From NCBI GenBank assembly GCA_949825065.1, contig OX463859.1:21593847-21657846 (forward strand): DNA of 64,000 nucleotides, written 5' to 3'. Shown in pieces: positions 48,600-60,095 of this stretch (position 1 is the stretch's first letter; each line of letters starts with the position of its first letter). Both the position numbers and the translations under genes were made by a program. A model generated the notes under the pieces. That model ran no database searches. It was not told where the DNA came from and was given only the letters and a program-made list of their open reading frames with translations. The DNA is from Odontocerum albicorne. Lineage: Eukaryota > Arthropoda > Insecta > Trichoptera > Odontoceridae.

Positions 48600-50504
48600 C
48601 GCGATTTAATCAATGTTCAAGAAGAAAGGTGAATATAATCGTAAAGTTATTTCCTTAATACGCTCTGTAAGGGATGTAAAGGTTATAATATTCCAATAAT
48701 ATTGATTTATCCCAAACATTTATTAGTAAACAATTCCCAAGCATTCTGTTTCTAAGAACATCAGAGCAAAATTAAGATATACTCAAATAAAGTAAATATA
48801 TTTTTTTTGTCATCCAACTTCGACGCTCGCTTGATGAGACTGCTTAAATGAACCATTTTAGAGAAATTACAAGTGTAAGCACATTTGTGTCGTTTTATTT
48901 AGTAGACTATTATTTTTAAACAGTATTCTTCTTAGGTACTGTATACCATACAAGAACTGATTTGGGCATTTGCTTGACATATTCTATGGTCAAATATGTA
49001 ACACAAAAATATACCGATGTAAACAGCATCAAGTTAGTAAGGATGTCTCTAAAAGAGCCATAATAACCTTTTATGCGGATTCCAGATTATGGAATGATAA
49101 CACTAAGTATAGAATTTGTGGCACTAAGTGCTTCATCAAGGTAAAGAAGTGCAAGATGAATGTTAGCGGAGGACCTGAAATTCAAGCAATAAAATGGCAA
49201 AATATGGATAACTCTCGAACTAGTACTTTATATGGCGTTGATTAAGTAGCTGTATCTATACGAGTAGCTCCATAATTGATCTCCATAGTCATTAGAAAAT
49301 ATGGCACCAGCCCCAATCTTTCCTTCAATATTAATTATTTTACTAGTCACTGCATACCCATTTGCACGTAACATACTATTTACACATAACAAAACATACC
49401 ACTGACTCATAAATTTTCCTTAGTCGTTTGTGGCGTTTCATACCATAGAGATCTAAAACCTATAATAACCAATCTGCAGCTAGAACAATATTATGCTGTC
49501 CCTTCAGTTGGCAACACCTATGATCTGCATGTCATTTGCAACACCTTCATGGTATTGTCGATTAGAACTTCCCCCTGATTCGTAAGGAACTCCTTGCAAA
49601 GTCTTTTTACATCTCTGTTTCTGCTTCTCGTTTGTATTCAATAATGAGTTTGTTGTTTCGAAGAATCCGTCACCTTCCATTTTTTTACACTGAGTATAAT
49701 ATTTTCGTAAGTGTTTTCAGTTTCAACAGATTGTTCTTATTTTATGGTTAAACTCCACGTTTATCTATATATTAACTTGATTGAGATGTTTAGTATGATA
49801 GTTTTTGACTTTCTGGAAACGTTCTTGGACTTGATCAGACTCATACATAAGTATTATTATGATACATAAGTGAATAAAAAGATATAAATAAAATATATAA
49901 AATAACAAAAAAAATTAAAGATTTTCATCAACTTCAACAATAACTAAAACATACATTAAGGTGCAAAAAAAAGCAAACAATATAATCTGCATAATAATAT
50001 CAGCTGCAAATAATAATACCATAAACAAAACAACTAATTTTAGAGGGTCAGTATGCAAAGGGACTTGACATATCTATGGTATATTCTAACGATACAAACT
50101 ACTTGGCTTCACATAGATACGTGCTTCGTAAAGCAAATAAACGTTTACTGAATCGGATTTGTAAGTGTGATTTTCTTTGTATTTCTATGTATTGGAAGTG
50201 TGATTGTCTATAAAAAAACTGTATTTAAAGTGTAATGAAACATCTTGACTTAAAATAAGGCTAGGCAGGGAGTTTTGAAATATACGGAGCTTTTAACCTT
50301 CTGAGATTGTAATGTAATGGAACATTGACATATACGAATAGTTTGTTCAAGTTATATACAATGTGTGCAAACTAATACACTTTAACTCTATTACTAATTT
50401 TTATAAATCAATCTGTCACTCCTATGTTTTCTTACTAAGCTGTAAAGACAACTTCATAATAAAGGATTACATTTTAAAAGTTTTTACTATAAATAATAAC
50501 GTTG
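48600..50504. other. Unique AT-rich sequence
   Basis: No recognised gene. The frame at 48970-49245 (CNTKIYRCKQ, KVKKCKMNV) has several Cys and Lys but no family I know. TACGAGTA at 49259. Confidence 0.4.
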
Positions 50505-50745
50505 GTATGACGCTTGACTTACATTACTTAAACCCGAGGGTTCCAGTCCCAGTCCGATAAAAACTGGTGGGTAATAAAAGTCGTAGGCGTTGAGTTCGTG
50601 AACGAGTATTGCCTCTTCACATGTATCGCCAACAGGTGCAATGACAAACCGCGAGTTACATGTATATTTTAGTGACAAAACCGGAAGACTCGATTACAAA
50701 GGTATTAGACAATATTATCTCCGAACCACATTCTTCTATATATCT
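50505..50745 (+). mobile_element. SINE-C, best copy
   Basis: Head GTATGACGCTTGACTTACA, then CCCGAGGGTTCCAGTCCC (box B-like), body GTAGGCGTTGAGTTCGTGAA, GTGCAATGACAAACCGCGAG, GACTCGATTACAAAGG, ATTATCTCCGAACCAC. Shared with 23861-24115 and 57061-57175. Confidence 0.6.
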
Positions 50746-51524
50746 GAATCACAAATTCAGTTATGCTGAAGAGTACAGTAAGAAAGAAGAAGATTTATTT
50801 AATTTTTTTTTATAAAATTAGTCATATGTGTTCCTGTAAAATTTTCTTTATACTGAATAAGATATGTTTTGCCCTAAAGGGTTCGACATTATAACGTATT
50901 AAAATGGACGTACCTATACACACTCAATTTAATAAAGGTCACCTAGAACTTAAATAATTTAAATTTAAATTGCTAATCCTAGTTAACCCCCACATTGCCC
51001 CAGCTTCCCTTTCCGCCGTTTGTACGAATAAGACTGACTGAGTGCGCCATATCGATAATTTCGTAATACACCCCCAACCATATGGGGCAATTATCAGAAA
51101 TTAGGGTCTCACAGTCACGATAATGTATTTTGTAGAGGAAATTAGTGGTAAATTGGTTTATAATGTTTTATTTATTCATTGACAATATAAATGACACTGA
51201 GGTATCATTTACATATCGAAATTATAATTATGAAACAATCTTCCAAAAAAAGATATATCTTTTAAAATATGAAGCATGAAAACACACATAGTACAGCACG
51301 GGGAGTGAAATAAATGTTCAAATAAATTTATTAAATTCAATAAGCGATACAATATAATTTTTATTATCTTATATATGTTATGTTATAAAATATTATTCCA
51401 CAACCTTTATAGTCTTGTTACCCACAAAAAGATATGCTCACGTATGTGTTTATGGATTTCGTGGGGATGGATAGTCATTTGAAATGATCTATGCGATCAC
51501 GTAACTTGCTTCATTTACTTTTGT
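50746..51524. other. AT-rich sequence, one C-rich patch
   Basis: 50985-51020 is C-rich (AACCCCCACATTGCCCCAG) within AT-rich surroundings. No gene. Confidence 0.4.
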
Positions 51525-51598
51525 CTGATTGGCTGGAAGAGATTGCCGCCTGGCAATAAGCAGATTGTATTTGCAATAAAAGTGTTAAATAAATAAAT
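51525..51598 (+). repeat. SINE-A tail fragment, intact stem
   Basis: GATTGGCTGGAAGAGATTGCC, GCCT, GGCAATAAGC, then GATTGTATTTGCAATAAAAG. The ATTGCC/GGCAAT stem is perfect. Confidence 0.75.
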
Positions 51599-52798
51599 AA
51601 AGATAAATATTTAATTAAATGAAGACTTTGCGACCCCTCTGAAAATATGTAATATCTTGTTGATGCATGTGGTTGTGACCGCACTCATGTACTTCTACAA
51701 AGATGATAAACATTATCTAATAAGGACAATAACTGCTTTATGTCAAATGCTCATATTTATTAACCAATATACGGCCTCAGAAGTAGCCCGATGAATATTC
51801 TCCGGATCTCCCGGCAATGGATATATTGGGCATTTACTCTTCCACGATGTTACCTACAGTCTGGACTATTCCACATGATAGTAACATGGAATCAATTAAA
51901 TCTTACCTTCGCAAGGCGTGTGTTCTGTAATCTAAGACGATTTAGGGTACACCACAATCTTTATAAATATCAAATCCTTGGAGAAGCACGTTAGGATCAC
52001 TTACAAACTGGATATTCCACTGTTGACGTCAGCTCTCAGGTGAAGTCATATTCGTCTCAATATATTTTTACCCCTCAATTAAGAATGATCCTCAGCATCT
52101 TTAGCAAGTCAATAGATGGCAGCAAACACCCACATGCATCTTAATATATCTATTATAGTACATAGATTCACCGTTTTCTCAATCGTTTAAAATATATATT
52201 GTTTACAGAATGTTATTTATTTGGACATTATTAAGGTTTTACCGGTCTTTCAAGGTTTAAATTTATACTCGTATCTAACATAGAGTAAAAACACTCATTT
52301 TATTTTCCCCTCTTTATTTTTTTTCGAATTTTTAACAATGCTTTTTCATTATTTTTTTTTCATTTAAACTCTAAAATATATATTCTAGTGTGCTAAATTA
52401 CACGATTTTCCCCTATTTACCCCCCGTATAAACTGATACGAAACCTATTTCAAGGGTTAGTTTTTATTATCTTAAATTGAATGAGGGTTAAAACCTTCTC
52501 GAAATGAAAAAGAGTATCGGAAGTCAAAACATTAGTATTTTTATTACTTCTGTACAAAATAAACACGTGTATACATCCAAGTGGACCATGAAAATTGTTG
52601 GTTTGAAAAAACTCGCAAGTTTCTTACGCTGTCAGGTGTGATGGGGAATTCTTCTTTTTTTAATAATCACTCACGGCGTACTTGTATTATTATTTTTAGT
52701 AATTAACTAGACGTTTTAGGCTAATCACTGTGAATAACGGTGAATACCTCATCGAAAATATTCGATTTTGAAACTTGATTATTTTGTTTTGTAATCAA
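51599..52798. other. Unique AT-rich sequence
   Basis: No gene recognised; the 67-codon frame at 51791 is not convincing. TACTCGTA at 52266. Confidence 0.5.
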
Positions 52799-52909
52799 TT
52801 TTGTCAAACATTGTTTATTCCACTTTATGTAACTGATGATGAGATGTAAACCTTGAAACCGGTAGTGTAATGCCGTTACATAAAGTGGAATAAACAGTGT
52901 TTGATAAAA
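52799..52909. mobile_element. R4 hairpin MITE (111 bp)
   Basis: Arms 52802-52833 and 52875-52906 are 32-bp inverted repeats matching at 30 positions (TGTTTATTCCACTTTATG), extendable by 3 bp. The 41-nt loop holds TGATGATGAGATGTAAACC and TTGAAACCGGT, also seen in the repeat at 34979-35180. Confidence 0.85.
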
Positions 52910-53298
52910 CAAATGACTATGTATTTAATCCTCCACAATGTTAGTGTCGTAACTATAAATATTATAATATAATTTATTATTTGGGGGTTTACATATTACT
53001 TAGCTTTACGCATATTTTGGTTCCTGTAAATACTCGTATATGTACTCTTCATCGTTCTTAGCTTTAATAATCAAAACCGTGTAATCCATTTTTTTGTAAT
53101 GTGTCTAAGATTTCTTCAATTTGTCAATAAGTAGCAAGTAATGTACGTATCATCATCATTAACATGTGTACATATATTACGGTATATTTACTTTTAATTC
53201 TGTAGCCTTACAGTTGAGCTTATTATTTTTTTCAAGTTAGACTTGTTACAAGTTTTATTAGTTTTACAAGCTAGATTTTTTATTATCACGATGCATCT

Positions 53299-53583
53299 TT
53301 TGAGATGTTGCCTCCCAGCGATCCTTTTATATTTTTGAGATGTTGACTTCCTGCTATCCTTCCACATTTTTGAGATGTTTCCTCCAAGCTATCGTTCCAT
53401 CTTTTTGAGATGTTGACTCCCAGCTATCGTTCCATCTTTTTGAGATGTTGACTCCCAGCTATCCTTCTATATTTTTGAGATGTTGACTCCCAGTTATCCT
53501 TCCATCTTTTTGAGATGTTGTCTCCCAGCTATTCTTCCATCTTTTTGAGATGTTGACTCCCAGCTATCCTCCCCTCTTTTTGA
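53299..53583. repeat. 35-bp minisatellite, about 8 copies
   Basis: Unit GAGATGTTGACTCCCAGCTA, TCCTTCCATCTTTTT, with substitutions between copies. The unit matches about 85 percent of a 32-bp piece of the LINE-4 fragment at 48061-48095. Confidence 0.92.
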
Positions 53584-53639
53584 AGGTCTAAAATATCAAT
53601 TTCATCTCTAAATAGAAGCGCCTCTCAAACATATAGCGA

Positions 53640-53960
53640 TAAAACCATTATTAAGAGTATAACAACACATAATTTGTTTCATACAGCAATACAACCATTA
53701 TTTAGAGTATTACAACCCATAACCTGTTTCATACAGCATACATTAATACAAACATTATTTAGAGTATTACAACTCATAACCTATTTCATACAGCATACAT
53801 CAATACAACCATTATTTAGAGTATTACAATCCATTACCTGTTTCATAAAGCATGCATTAATACAAACATTATTTAGAGTATTAACATACAACTCATAACC
53901 TATTTCATACAGCATACAACAATACTACCATTATTTAGAGTATAACAACCTATAATCGGT
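53640..53960. repeat. 57-bp tandem repeat, about 5.5 copies
   Basis: Unit TTTCATACAGCATACATCAA, TACAACCATTATTTAGAGTA, TTACAATCCATTACCTG. Alternate copies share variants (TACAAACATT against TACAACCATT), so the real period is a 114-bp dimer. Because 57 is 19 codons, one frame is open through four units, probably by chance. Confidence 0.9.
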
Positions 53961-54761
53961 GTCCTGTAAAAAGTATCACCGACTGACAACGATAGTCGCA
54001 TGTGTCCACCAGCATGTGTCACTAACAAAAATTTAATATAACGTAGAATATCCTGACAACTTGTAATTGCCTACCTATTGTAAGACGCAAATTTAGAAAT
54101 CTGGGTATTTATACGTTTTTAAAAAGAAGTAAAGTGTGGTTATACCCCTCCTGGATTTTTTAAACATTTTTCTGATTTGTTGGACGAACATCCCCCAAGT
54201 CTCAAATTGAATGTCTAAAAATAAACTGAAACGGAATCTAAGTGAAACGAAATTTCTTCAGATGGCAATACCACATACATAACCCTACCCCCTCTTGAAT
54301 GGGATGGGTTATCTATCAGTCATGGGTGTAATTATTTTACCAAAAAGATAACATGAAATACTTTAGTCTATCATGATAATAAACTCTCTTTCGCTAAACA
54401 AATAGGTTAAACGTTGTCTTCCGGTTTCTATAATCTTAGAGAGTTAACATTTTTACGTCGATGTTTTTCAACAAAAGAAATAAACAGTAGTACAAATTAA
54501 TTTGAAGTGTTACGCCTGGATTTTTGTAATTCTATTTATTATGATCTGTTTAATTCGCAAGTTTTCAACAACGTTTTATTTGTATTCAAGTGCCTTAATT
54601 GTTGTCTACATTGAATCTGTGTCTGAGAGATATTACTTCCGAGAGAAAGAGAATTTTGAGGTCAACATCTTCTTCATCGTCAAATTAATTGTTCCGAATC
54701 GAACCAATGGAATGGGATACTAAGACACAGTTTTTGCCGTTGCTGGTCTGCCTCTAAGTGT
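53961..54761. other. Unique sequence
   Basis: No gene recognised; the 73-codon frame at 54502-54723 begins with a hydrophobic stretch but has no supporting context. Confidence 0.4.
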
Positions 54762-55135
54762 TAAATATATGGATGGTGTGCGCAGCTTTAGGAAGCACTT
54801 GAAGACAAACCTTTTTGGCGGTGGTATAAAAAAATTACGAATATATAATAAATGAAAACTACACACATACATACACTATACTTAAAAGCAAATGTGTTAC
54901 TATCACATGTCGGAAGATCTACAATTGTCTGTTTGTAGCTTGTCTTCCCTGGATACGTTTTGTATGTTTTTCTAAAGATATGAAGATGTTTCGAAGCATC
55001 CTCCAAAAGTCACAGTAGCCAGCCACCCCACTTCCTATTTTATTTTTGTAATATGTTTTTTTAATAAGTGGCTGAATCCCGGATTAAAACTCCCTTGAGG
55101 AGAATCAGGTCTTTAAACGTCGCTATATATTATAT
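54762..55135 (+). mobile_element. 3' end of LINE-3
   Basis: Codons YMDGVRSFRKHLKTNLFG open the fragment, then a 3' UTR ending TGGCTGAATCCCGGATTAAA, ACTCCCTTGAGGAGAATCAG. The reading frame is lost after LFG. Confidence 0.65.
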
Positions 55136-55308
55136 ATAGCCTTTATATTATTATTAAGAGATTGACAGTGTAAAACAACAGAATATAATCGTTTTTTGAC
55201 AGCGTCCATGGTTTATTTTTTTCCATTCACGCTAAGCAAGCAGGCGTCCCAGATTCGATCGTGGTTGATTCACTACCGGGCTATTTTTATTCTTATACCG
55301 TTTAACAT

Positions 55309-55515
55309 TAAACCTCCGTGGTCTAGTTGGTAAGACGATTGTCTTCCAGCCCGGAGATTGCGGATTCGATTGACGTAGGAACCCACATTTTTTTTAAAAA
55401 GGATTCCATACTGGTTTCCACTTAAAGCCTTTTGTCTTTCTAGTTGGCTGGAAGATATTGCCGCATGGCAATAAGCCCATCAGGTGGTACTATATACAAT
55501 GAAAGTGTAATGCAG
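55309..55515 (+). mobile_element. SINE-A, full length, intact hairpin
   Basis: Box A at 55319-55332 (TGGTCTAGTTGGTA), box B at 55362-55370 (GGATTCGAT). The tail hairpin TATTGCC (55455-55461), GCAT, GGCAATA (55466-55472) is perfect. It ends in CAATGAAAGTGTAATGCAG. Best reference copy in the window. Confidence 0.88.
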
Positions 55516-55584
55516 TAATGTATGTAAAATAATTAATGTTTTTCTGTAGATTATGTGCTGTATGTTTATTGCAAATTCTTACTG

Positions 55585-56165
55585 CGCTTTCACTGTAAAT
55601 GATTATATTGAGTGAAATCCATAAGTGATTTTTATCGTATAATCCCTTTTAACTGTAAATTATTAGAGAGTGAAATCTGAAAGTGCTTTTTATTGCATAA
55701 TCCTTTTAAAACTGTAAATAATTATGTTGAGTGAAATCTATAAGTGATTTTTATCGTATAATCCTTTTTAACTGTAAATTATTAGAGAGTGAAATCTAAA
55801 AGTGCTTTTTATAGCATAATCCTTTTAAAACTGTAAATAATTATGTTGAGTGAAATCTATAAGTGATTTTCATCGTATAATCCTTTTTAACTGTAAATTA
55901 TTAAATAATGAAATCTAAAAGTGCTTTTTATAGCATAATCCTTATAAAACTGTAAATAATTATGTTAAGTGAAATCTATGAATGATTTTTATCGTATAAT
56001 CCTTTTTAAACTGTAAATGATTAGAGACTGAAATCTATATCATAAGTGATTTTTGACGTATCATCCGTTGAAAACTGTAAATGATAAGATAGTGAAATCT
56101 ATAAGTGCCATTTATCGTATAATCCTTTTAAAACTTTTAATGATTAAAGAGTGAAAGTGTTTTTT
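55585..56165. repeat. Alternating tandem repeat, about 60-bp unit, about 10 copies
   Basis: Type A (AATTATGTTGAGTGAAATC, AAGTGATTTTTATCGTATAA) alternates with type B (AATTATTAGAGAGTGAAATC, AAGTGCTTTTTATAGCATAA), a dimer period near 119 bp. Alternation is lost in the last three copies. Confidence 0.92.
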
Positions 56166-56751
56166 ATAGTTTCCAAAGTATTTTGCATATTCAAAAAGAA
56201 TAAGATATAATTGTTTTAACAATTCTCTAATATTTGTCAGAGATTTTTATGGAACTAATGAATATTAATGAAATATTTTATAGTTTTCATTAAATTAAAT
56301 TAAATGAATCTAACACTTAAATTTCTACCAAGGTTTAAAACTTCTACCAAGGACGCACGGTTGATAATCTTAAGAAATATTTTGAGAGATAGATATTTTT
56401 TGCATGTAAACATTTAATTGTAATTTAGTTTTCACGTAAGGCAAACATGTTTCCGCTTTGATTCGTCCCGCCGCAAGCCAACACATGGCGGTTAAACAAA
56501 TAAATATGCAGATTCACACAAGTTCTCAGCATGTTTTTTTTTCGCAATTACATCCCAAACGCAAATGGCCACATAAATTAATCACTTCTAATTTGCATTG
56601 ATGTGTAAAATCAATAAATTGTATGAAATCCGGAAAAAAACGTTGGAACTTTGATGCATAGGAAAAAATATTTAGGGCGCTGAATGGTAGAACGTTGGGT
56701 AACCACTTTTATTATTTATTAAATTTTTTTTACAGTATACTTATTTTGTAT
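56166..56751. other. AT-rich sequence
   Basis: No gene or repeat recognised. Confidence 0.5.
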
Positions 56752-56960
56752 GGTATTACACTTTTGTTGTAAACAGTACAATCTGGCGGGTTTTATGGCA
56801 TGTGGCAATCTCTCCCAACCAACCAGAAAGAAGCTGAAGAGGCCTTAAGTGAAAACCGAACTTATATTTTTTTTAAATCTGGGTTCCTGTGGGATTTGAG
56901 CCCGCAACCTCTGGGCTGGGAGACAGGCGTATTACCAACTAGGCTACCAAGGTCGTCTGT
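56752..56960 (-). mobile_element. SINE-A, full length
   Basis: Minus strand head CGACCTTGGTAGCCTAGTTG, box A and box B (GGGCTCAAATCCCA) present, middle GTTTTCACTTAAGGCC, tail GGTTGGTTGGGAGAGATTGCC, ACAT, GCCATAAAACCCGCC. The stem is partly broken. Confidence 0.85.
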
Positions 56961-57060
56961 TGATTAAAAAAAACATTGTAAAATACAAAACTGAGGTTTT
57001 ATTGGAGGTGAACACAGCCATATAATGTATGTAATTTTAAAATTGAACCTGTAATATTTT

Positions 57061-57175
57061 CAACATATGTGATGACGAACCGTGAGTTCTATACTTAATG
57101 TAGTGGTTATTTATTCGAAAGCTCTATTAATGGGACCAAAGACAATGTTGTCTCCAGGCCACGCTCTTAATGGTC
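57061..57175 (+). repeat. SINE-C 3' fragment
   Basis: GTGATGACGAACCGTGAGTT, TAGTGGTTATTTATTCG, AAAGACAATGTTGTCTCCAG, GCCACGCTCTTA, shared with the copies at 24000 and 50640. Confidence 0.6.
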
Positions 57176-57214
57176 ACTGTCTTCTGGCCACGCTCTATAC
57201 AGTTTCTTCTACGA

Positions 57215-57345
57215 TTTACATGACTTTCTATGTTTCCTTTTCACGGAATTTCATTTACTTAATCCAATCATACTTTCCTTGGTCTTCCTCTCATACGACT
57301 TCCACTCAAATTTGCACTATAAATCTGTTTTGGTAGTTTTTATTC
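57215..57345 (-). pseudogene. LINE-1 family fragment
   Basis: Plus-strand TTAATCCAATCATACTTTCC, TTGGTCTTCCTCTCATACGA parallels 33040-33085 and 61630-61680. The minus frame is broken. Confidence 0.55.
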
Positions 57346-59560
57346 AATCATTGTATTGGTTGAACTGTTGTCAACAAAAGTGTAATTAATTAAAATTCTA
57401 TACGTAGTATCTTAAAAAAAATATTATTATTAAATAAAATCTTATTTTCCCTTTTGAAAAAAAATCTTATAAAAATTCAAACATAAAGGATGTATTGTAT
57501 TAAAAATATTTCTTTAACATCATACAGTTTTCATAGAGTAAACAGATATTTTTTTGATAATCTAAAAGGCTTTGCCACTTTTTATATTTAACCAGTTAAC
57601 TTATCTCAATTTTTCTTCCCCCTTTTAAGCCCGTTTTTCTTTTCCAAATATTTTACTTAGAAATTACAAAAAGTTACTTGAATACCTTCACGTGACAGGT
57701 GAGTTCGGAGGAAAGGTACGTTTGCTTAATTCGAAGAAGCAAATATATGAATAGAAATACTCCTACGAGTTATAGGTTATAGGGTTTTCTAGTTATTGCG
57801 GTCGTTTATATTAACCCTTCTTTCCCTGTGATGTGTAACTAGTACACATTGCTTCTAAAAACTTTAATATCTCTATACATATAATAAACATTGGGTTCAG
57901 ATTTTAGGTATCTCTCCATAATACATTTACGCATTGAATGAAAAAATAATAATTAGCACTTATCGGCCACATCAGAGATATTTTGTGAAAATCGGAAATA
58001 AATTCACCAAAACAATCAAATGTGTGGCAGTGTGTGACGTAGGTATATTCATTCTAAAAAAAACGCTATGTGTGAGGAAGCGACGCTATTCACGTCTCAC
58101 TCTCACTCTACTTCGGTATATGGGAACGTAAGAAATAGAATCTCAGTTTGTTCGCTTCAGTAGCTTTCGGGCATCCATTTGAGGTGGTCGGTTCGCCCAT
58201 TTTGTGAATGTTGGCCGATGTTTTTTTCATGTTTTCAGCAATAAAATTTCAATTTTTATCAATTTTGACTTCAAATATAATTAATTTAAGCAATTGGCTA
58301 TGAATATTTTTATTTTTCCGATTTTAAATCGCTCATTTTTACATGCGTTTTTATTTCATTTTTACACGGATTTTTTTAGCACAGAAAGGGAAAGGTTAAG
58401 ATACCAATAACTTATTATTGCGGTAATAACCAGAGTTATTGCGAAAATTTTCTGACAAAATTCTTTTTGACGCTTAAATACGAGACTTAAATTACTAGTT
58501 TTGTCGGATGTGCAGAAAATACTTTCGTATTTCTCGGATACATGTTATGAGGACAACATTTTCGTTGTTAACTTCAATCTAAACCTGCTTAATGTAGATT
58601 ATTATGAAAGGTTAAAGTTAAACCCATTTTTCAGCCATTGTTTATCTAAATTACTCGAACGGTTTTTCCTGTCATTTTGAAGATACTTCATGTATTTTAA
58701 CTTCCGTTAAGGAAAAATGTGAGATGCACTAAAATATGTACATTGTATGACGATGATGCTGTAAGCGATCATGTGTTTAAAAAAATAGTGATGTTGATAC
58801 GACACTCGAACATTGTGTTTGTTCTGGACGGTCGATCATCACTGATTACGACCAAATCAATGCACCGATATAGATTTACCAGCGTTCTAAAACAGTTTCG
58901 ATAAGATATTGCTATGATACTGAAAATATAGAAAACCAGCGTCCATGAGCATTTCATGTAATTTTGCGTTTGAATTTAAAATTAAAATACAAAATATTTA
59001 AATCCTTTGGTTTTCCTATGGGTCAACACACACTTTCGATGAAACATGACAACAGTTGAACCAAAGTTTTGTTCTCATAAAAAAACTGGGATAAATGCGC
59101 TTAAAGAAATCATCAAAAGATGAGTTAGAAACACGTGTAGTGGAGATTTGTGTGATTCGTAGAATAATATACTATATTCTTATATAGAGTACCACGAAGT
59201 AAAATCCATAACCTTAGATATATAACTACATGGAATTATATAATTACTATAATTTGAAAACGCTTCCATAAATCACGTTTATAAATTGAAGCATATTATT
59301 ATATTGCGGTATTATCTTGGTAACTTTAATCGTATAAATCGAGGTACATCTTTTAATAAATTTGTATAGATAAAACGCTATCTTTGAACTAAATTTACCT
59401 TCAGCTTTCATCTTACGTATAATAAATTCACTGTCTTTGATATATTCCTTCAAATTTTCTTTTGCGTTTAATAATGTCACTGTGTTTGACATATTCCTAA
59501 AAATTTTCATCTAACGTTTGACAAATTCACTGTGTTTGACAAACTCACTATGTTTTTCAC
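57346..59560. other. Two kb of unique AT-rich sequence
   Basis: No gene recognised. Overlapping frames at 58719-58957 on both strands and 59247-59510 (minus) show no known motif. Confidence 0.45.
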
Positions 59561-59905
59561 ATATACCTTTCACATCCATACACCTCATACAACTCCTACG
59601 ATTTCTCGTCCTTCTTTTAAAATATTTTTCTCTTGATCTTATCATATTTTCTTTAGTCAAACTCTTCCACCCACATCTTGCACTTCTGATTTATATATTT
59701 TGGTATTGTCTTCTTTCACCTTTTTACATTACCTTCTTTAAAAATGTCGTTCACTTGGTATTCTTCATAGCAGAATTCCACATTTTCAAATATGTATTTG
59801 TTTTGTTAGTTTTTTTTTTCATTCGTTCGTTCCACGTGACCAAACCATATCAGTATGCTCTTCTTTATCTTACTCAACATATTAGGCTAACGTTCATATT
59901 CATGC
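59561..59905 (-). pseudogene. LINE-1 family fragment
   Basis: Minus-strand translation gives LIWFGHVERTNEK and, after shifts, NDIFKEGNVK, matching the WFGHVERMNE...KEG.V block. The long plus-strand frame here is its antisense shadow. Confidence 0.65.
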
Positions 59906-59938
59906 CTAGTCATTTCACTCACATTCATGCCAAGTCAT

Positions 59939-60095
59939 TCAAACGAACGATTACCAACGGAAAACGGAATAAAACGAACGCTTACCAAGGGAAAATGGAA
60001 TAAAACGAACGCTTACCAAGGGAAAACGGAATAAAACGAACGCTTACCAAGGGAAAACGGAATAAAACGAACGCTTACCAAGGGAAAACAGAATA
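59939..60095. repeat. 31-bp tandem repeat, 5 copies
   Basis: Unit AATAAAACGAACGCTTACCA, AGGGAAAACGG. The first copy is most divergent; the inner copies are nearly identical. Confidence 0.93.

Noticed and set aside
59518..60003. 161-codon plus-strand frame rich in Phe and Leu
   Set aside because: It is the antisense of a LINE-1 fragment plus the start of the 31-bp array; no signal or domain supports a membrane protein.
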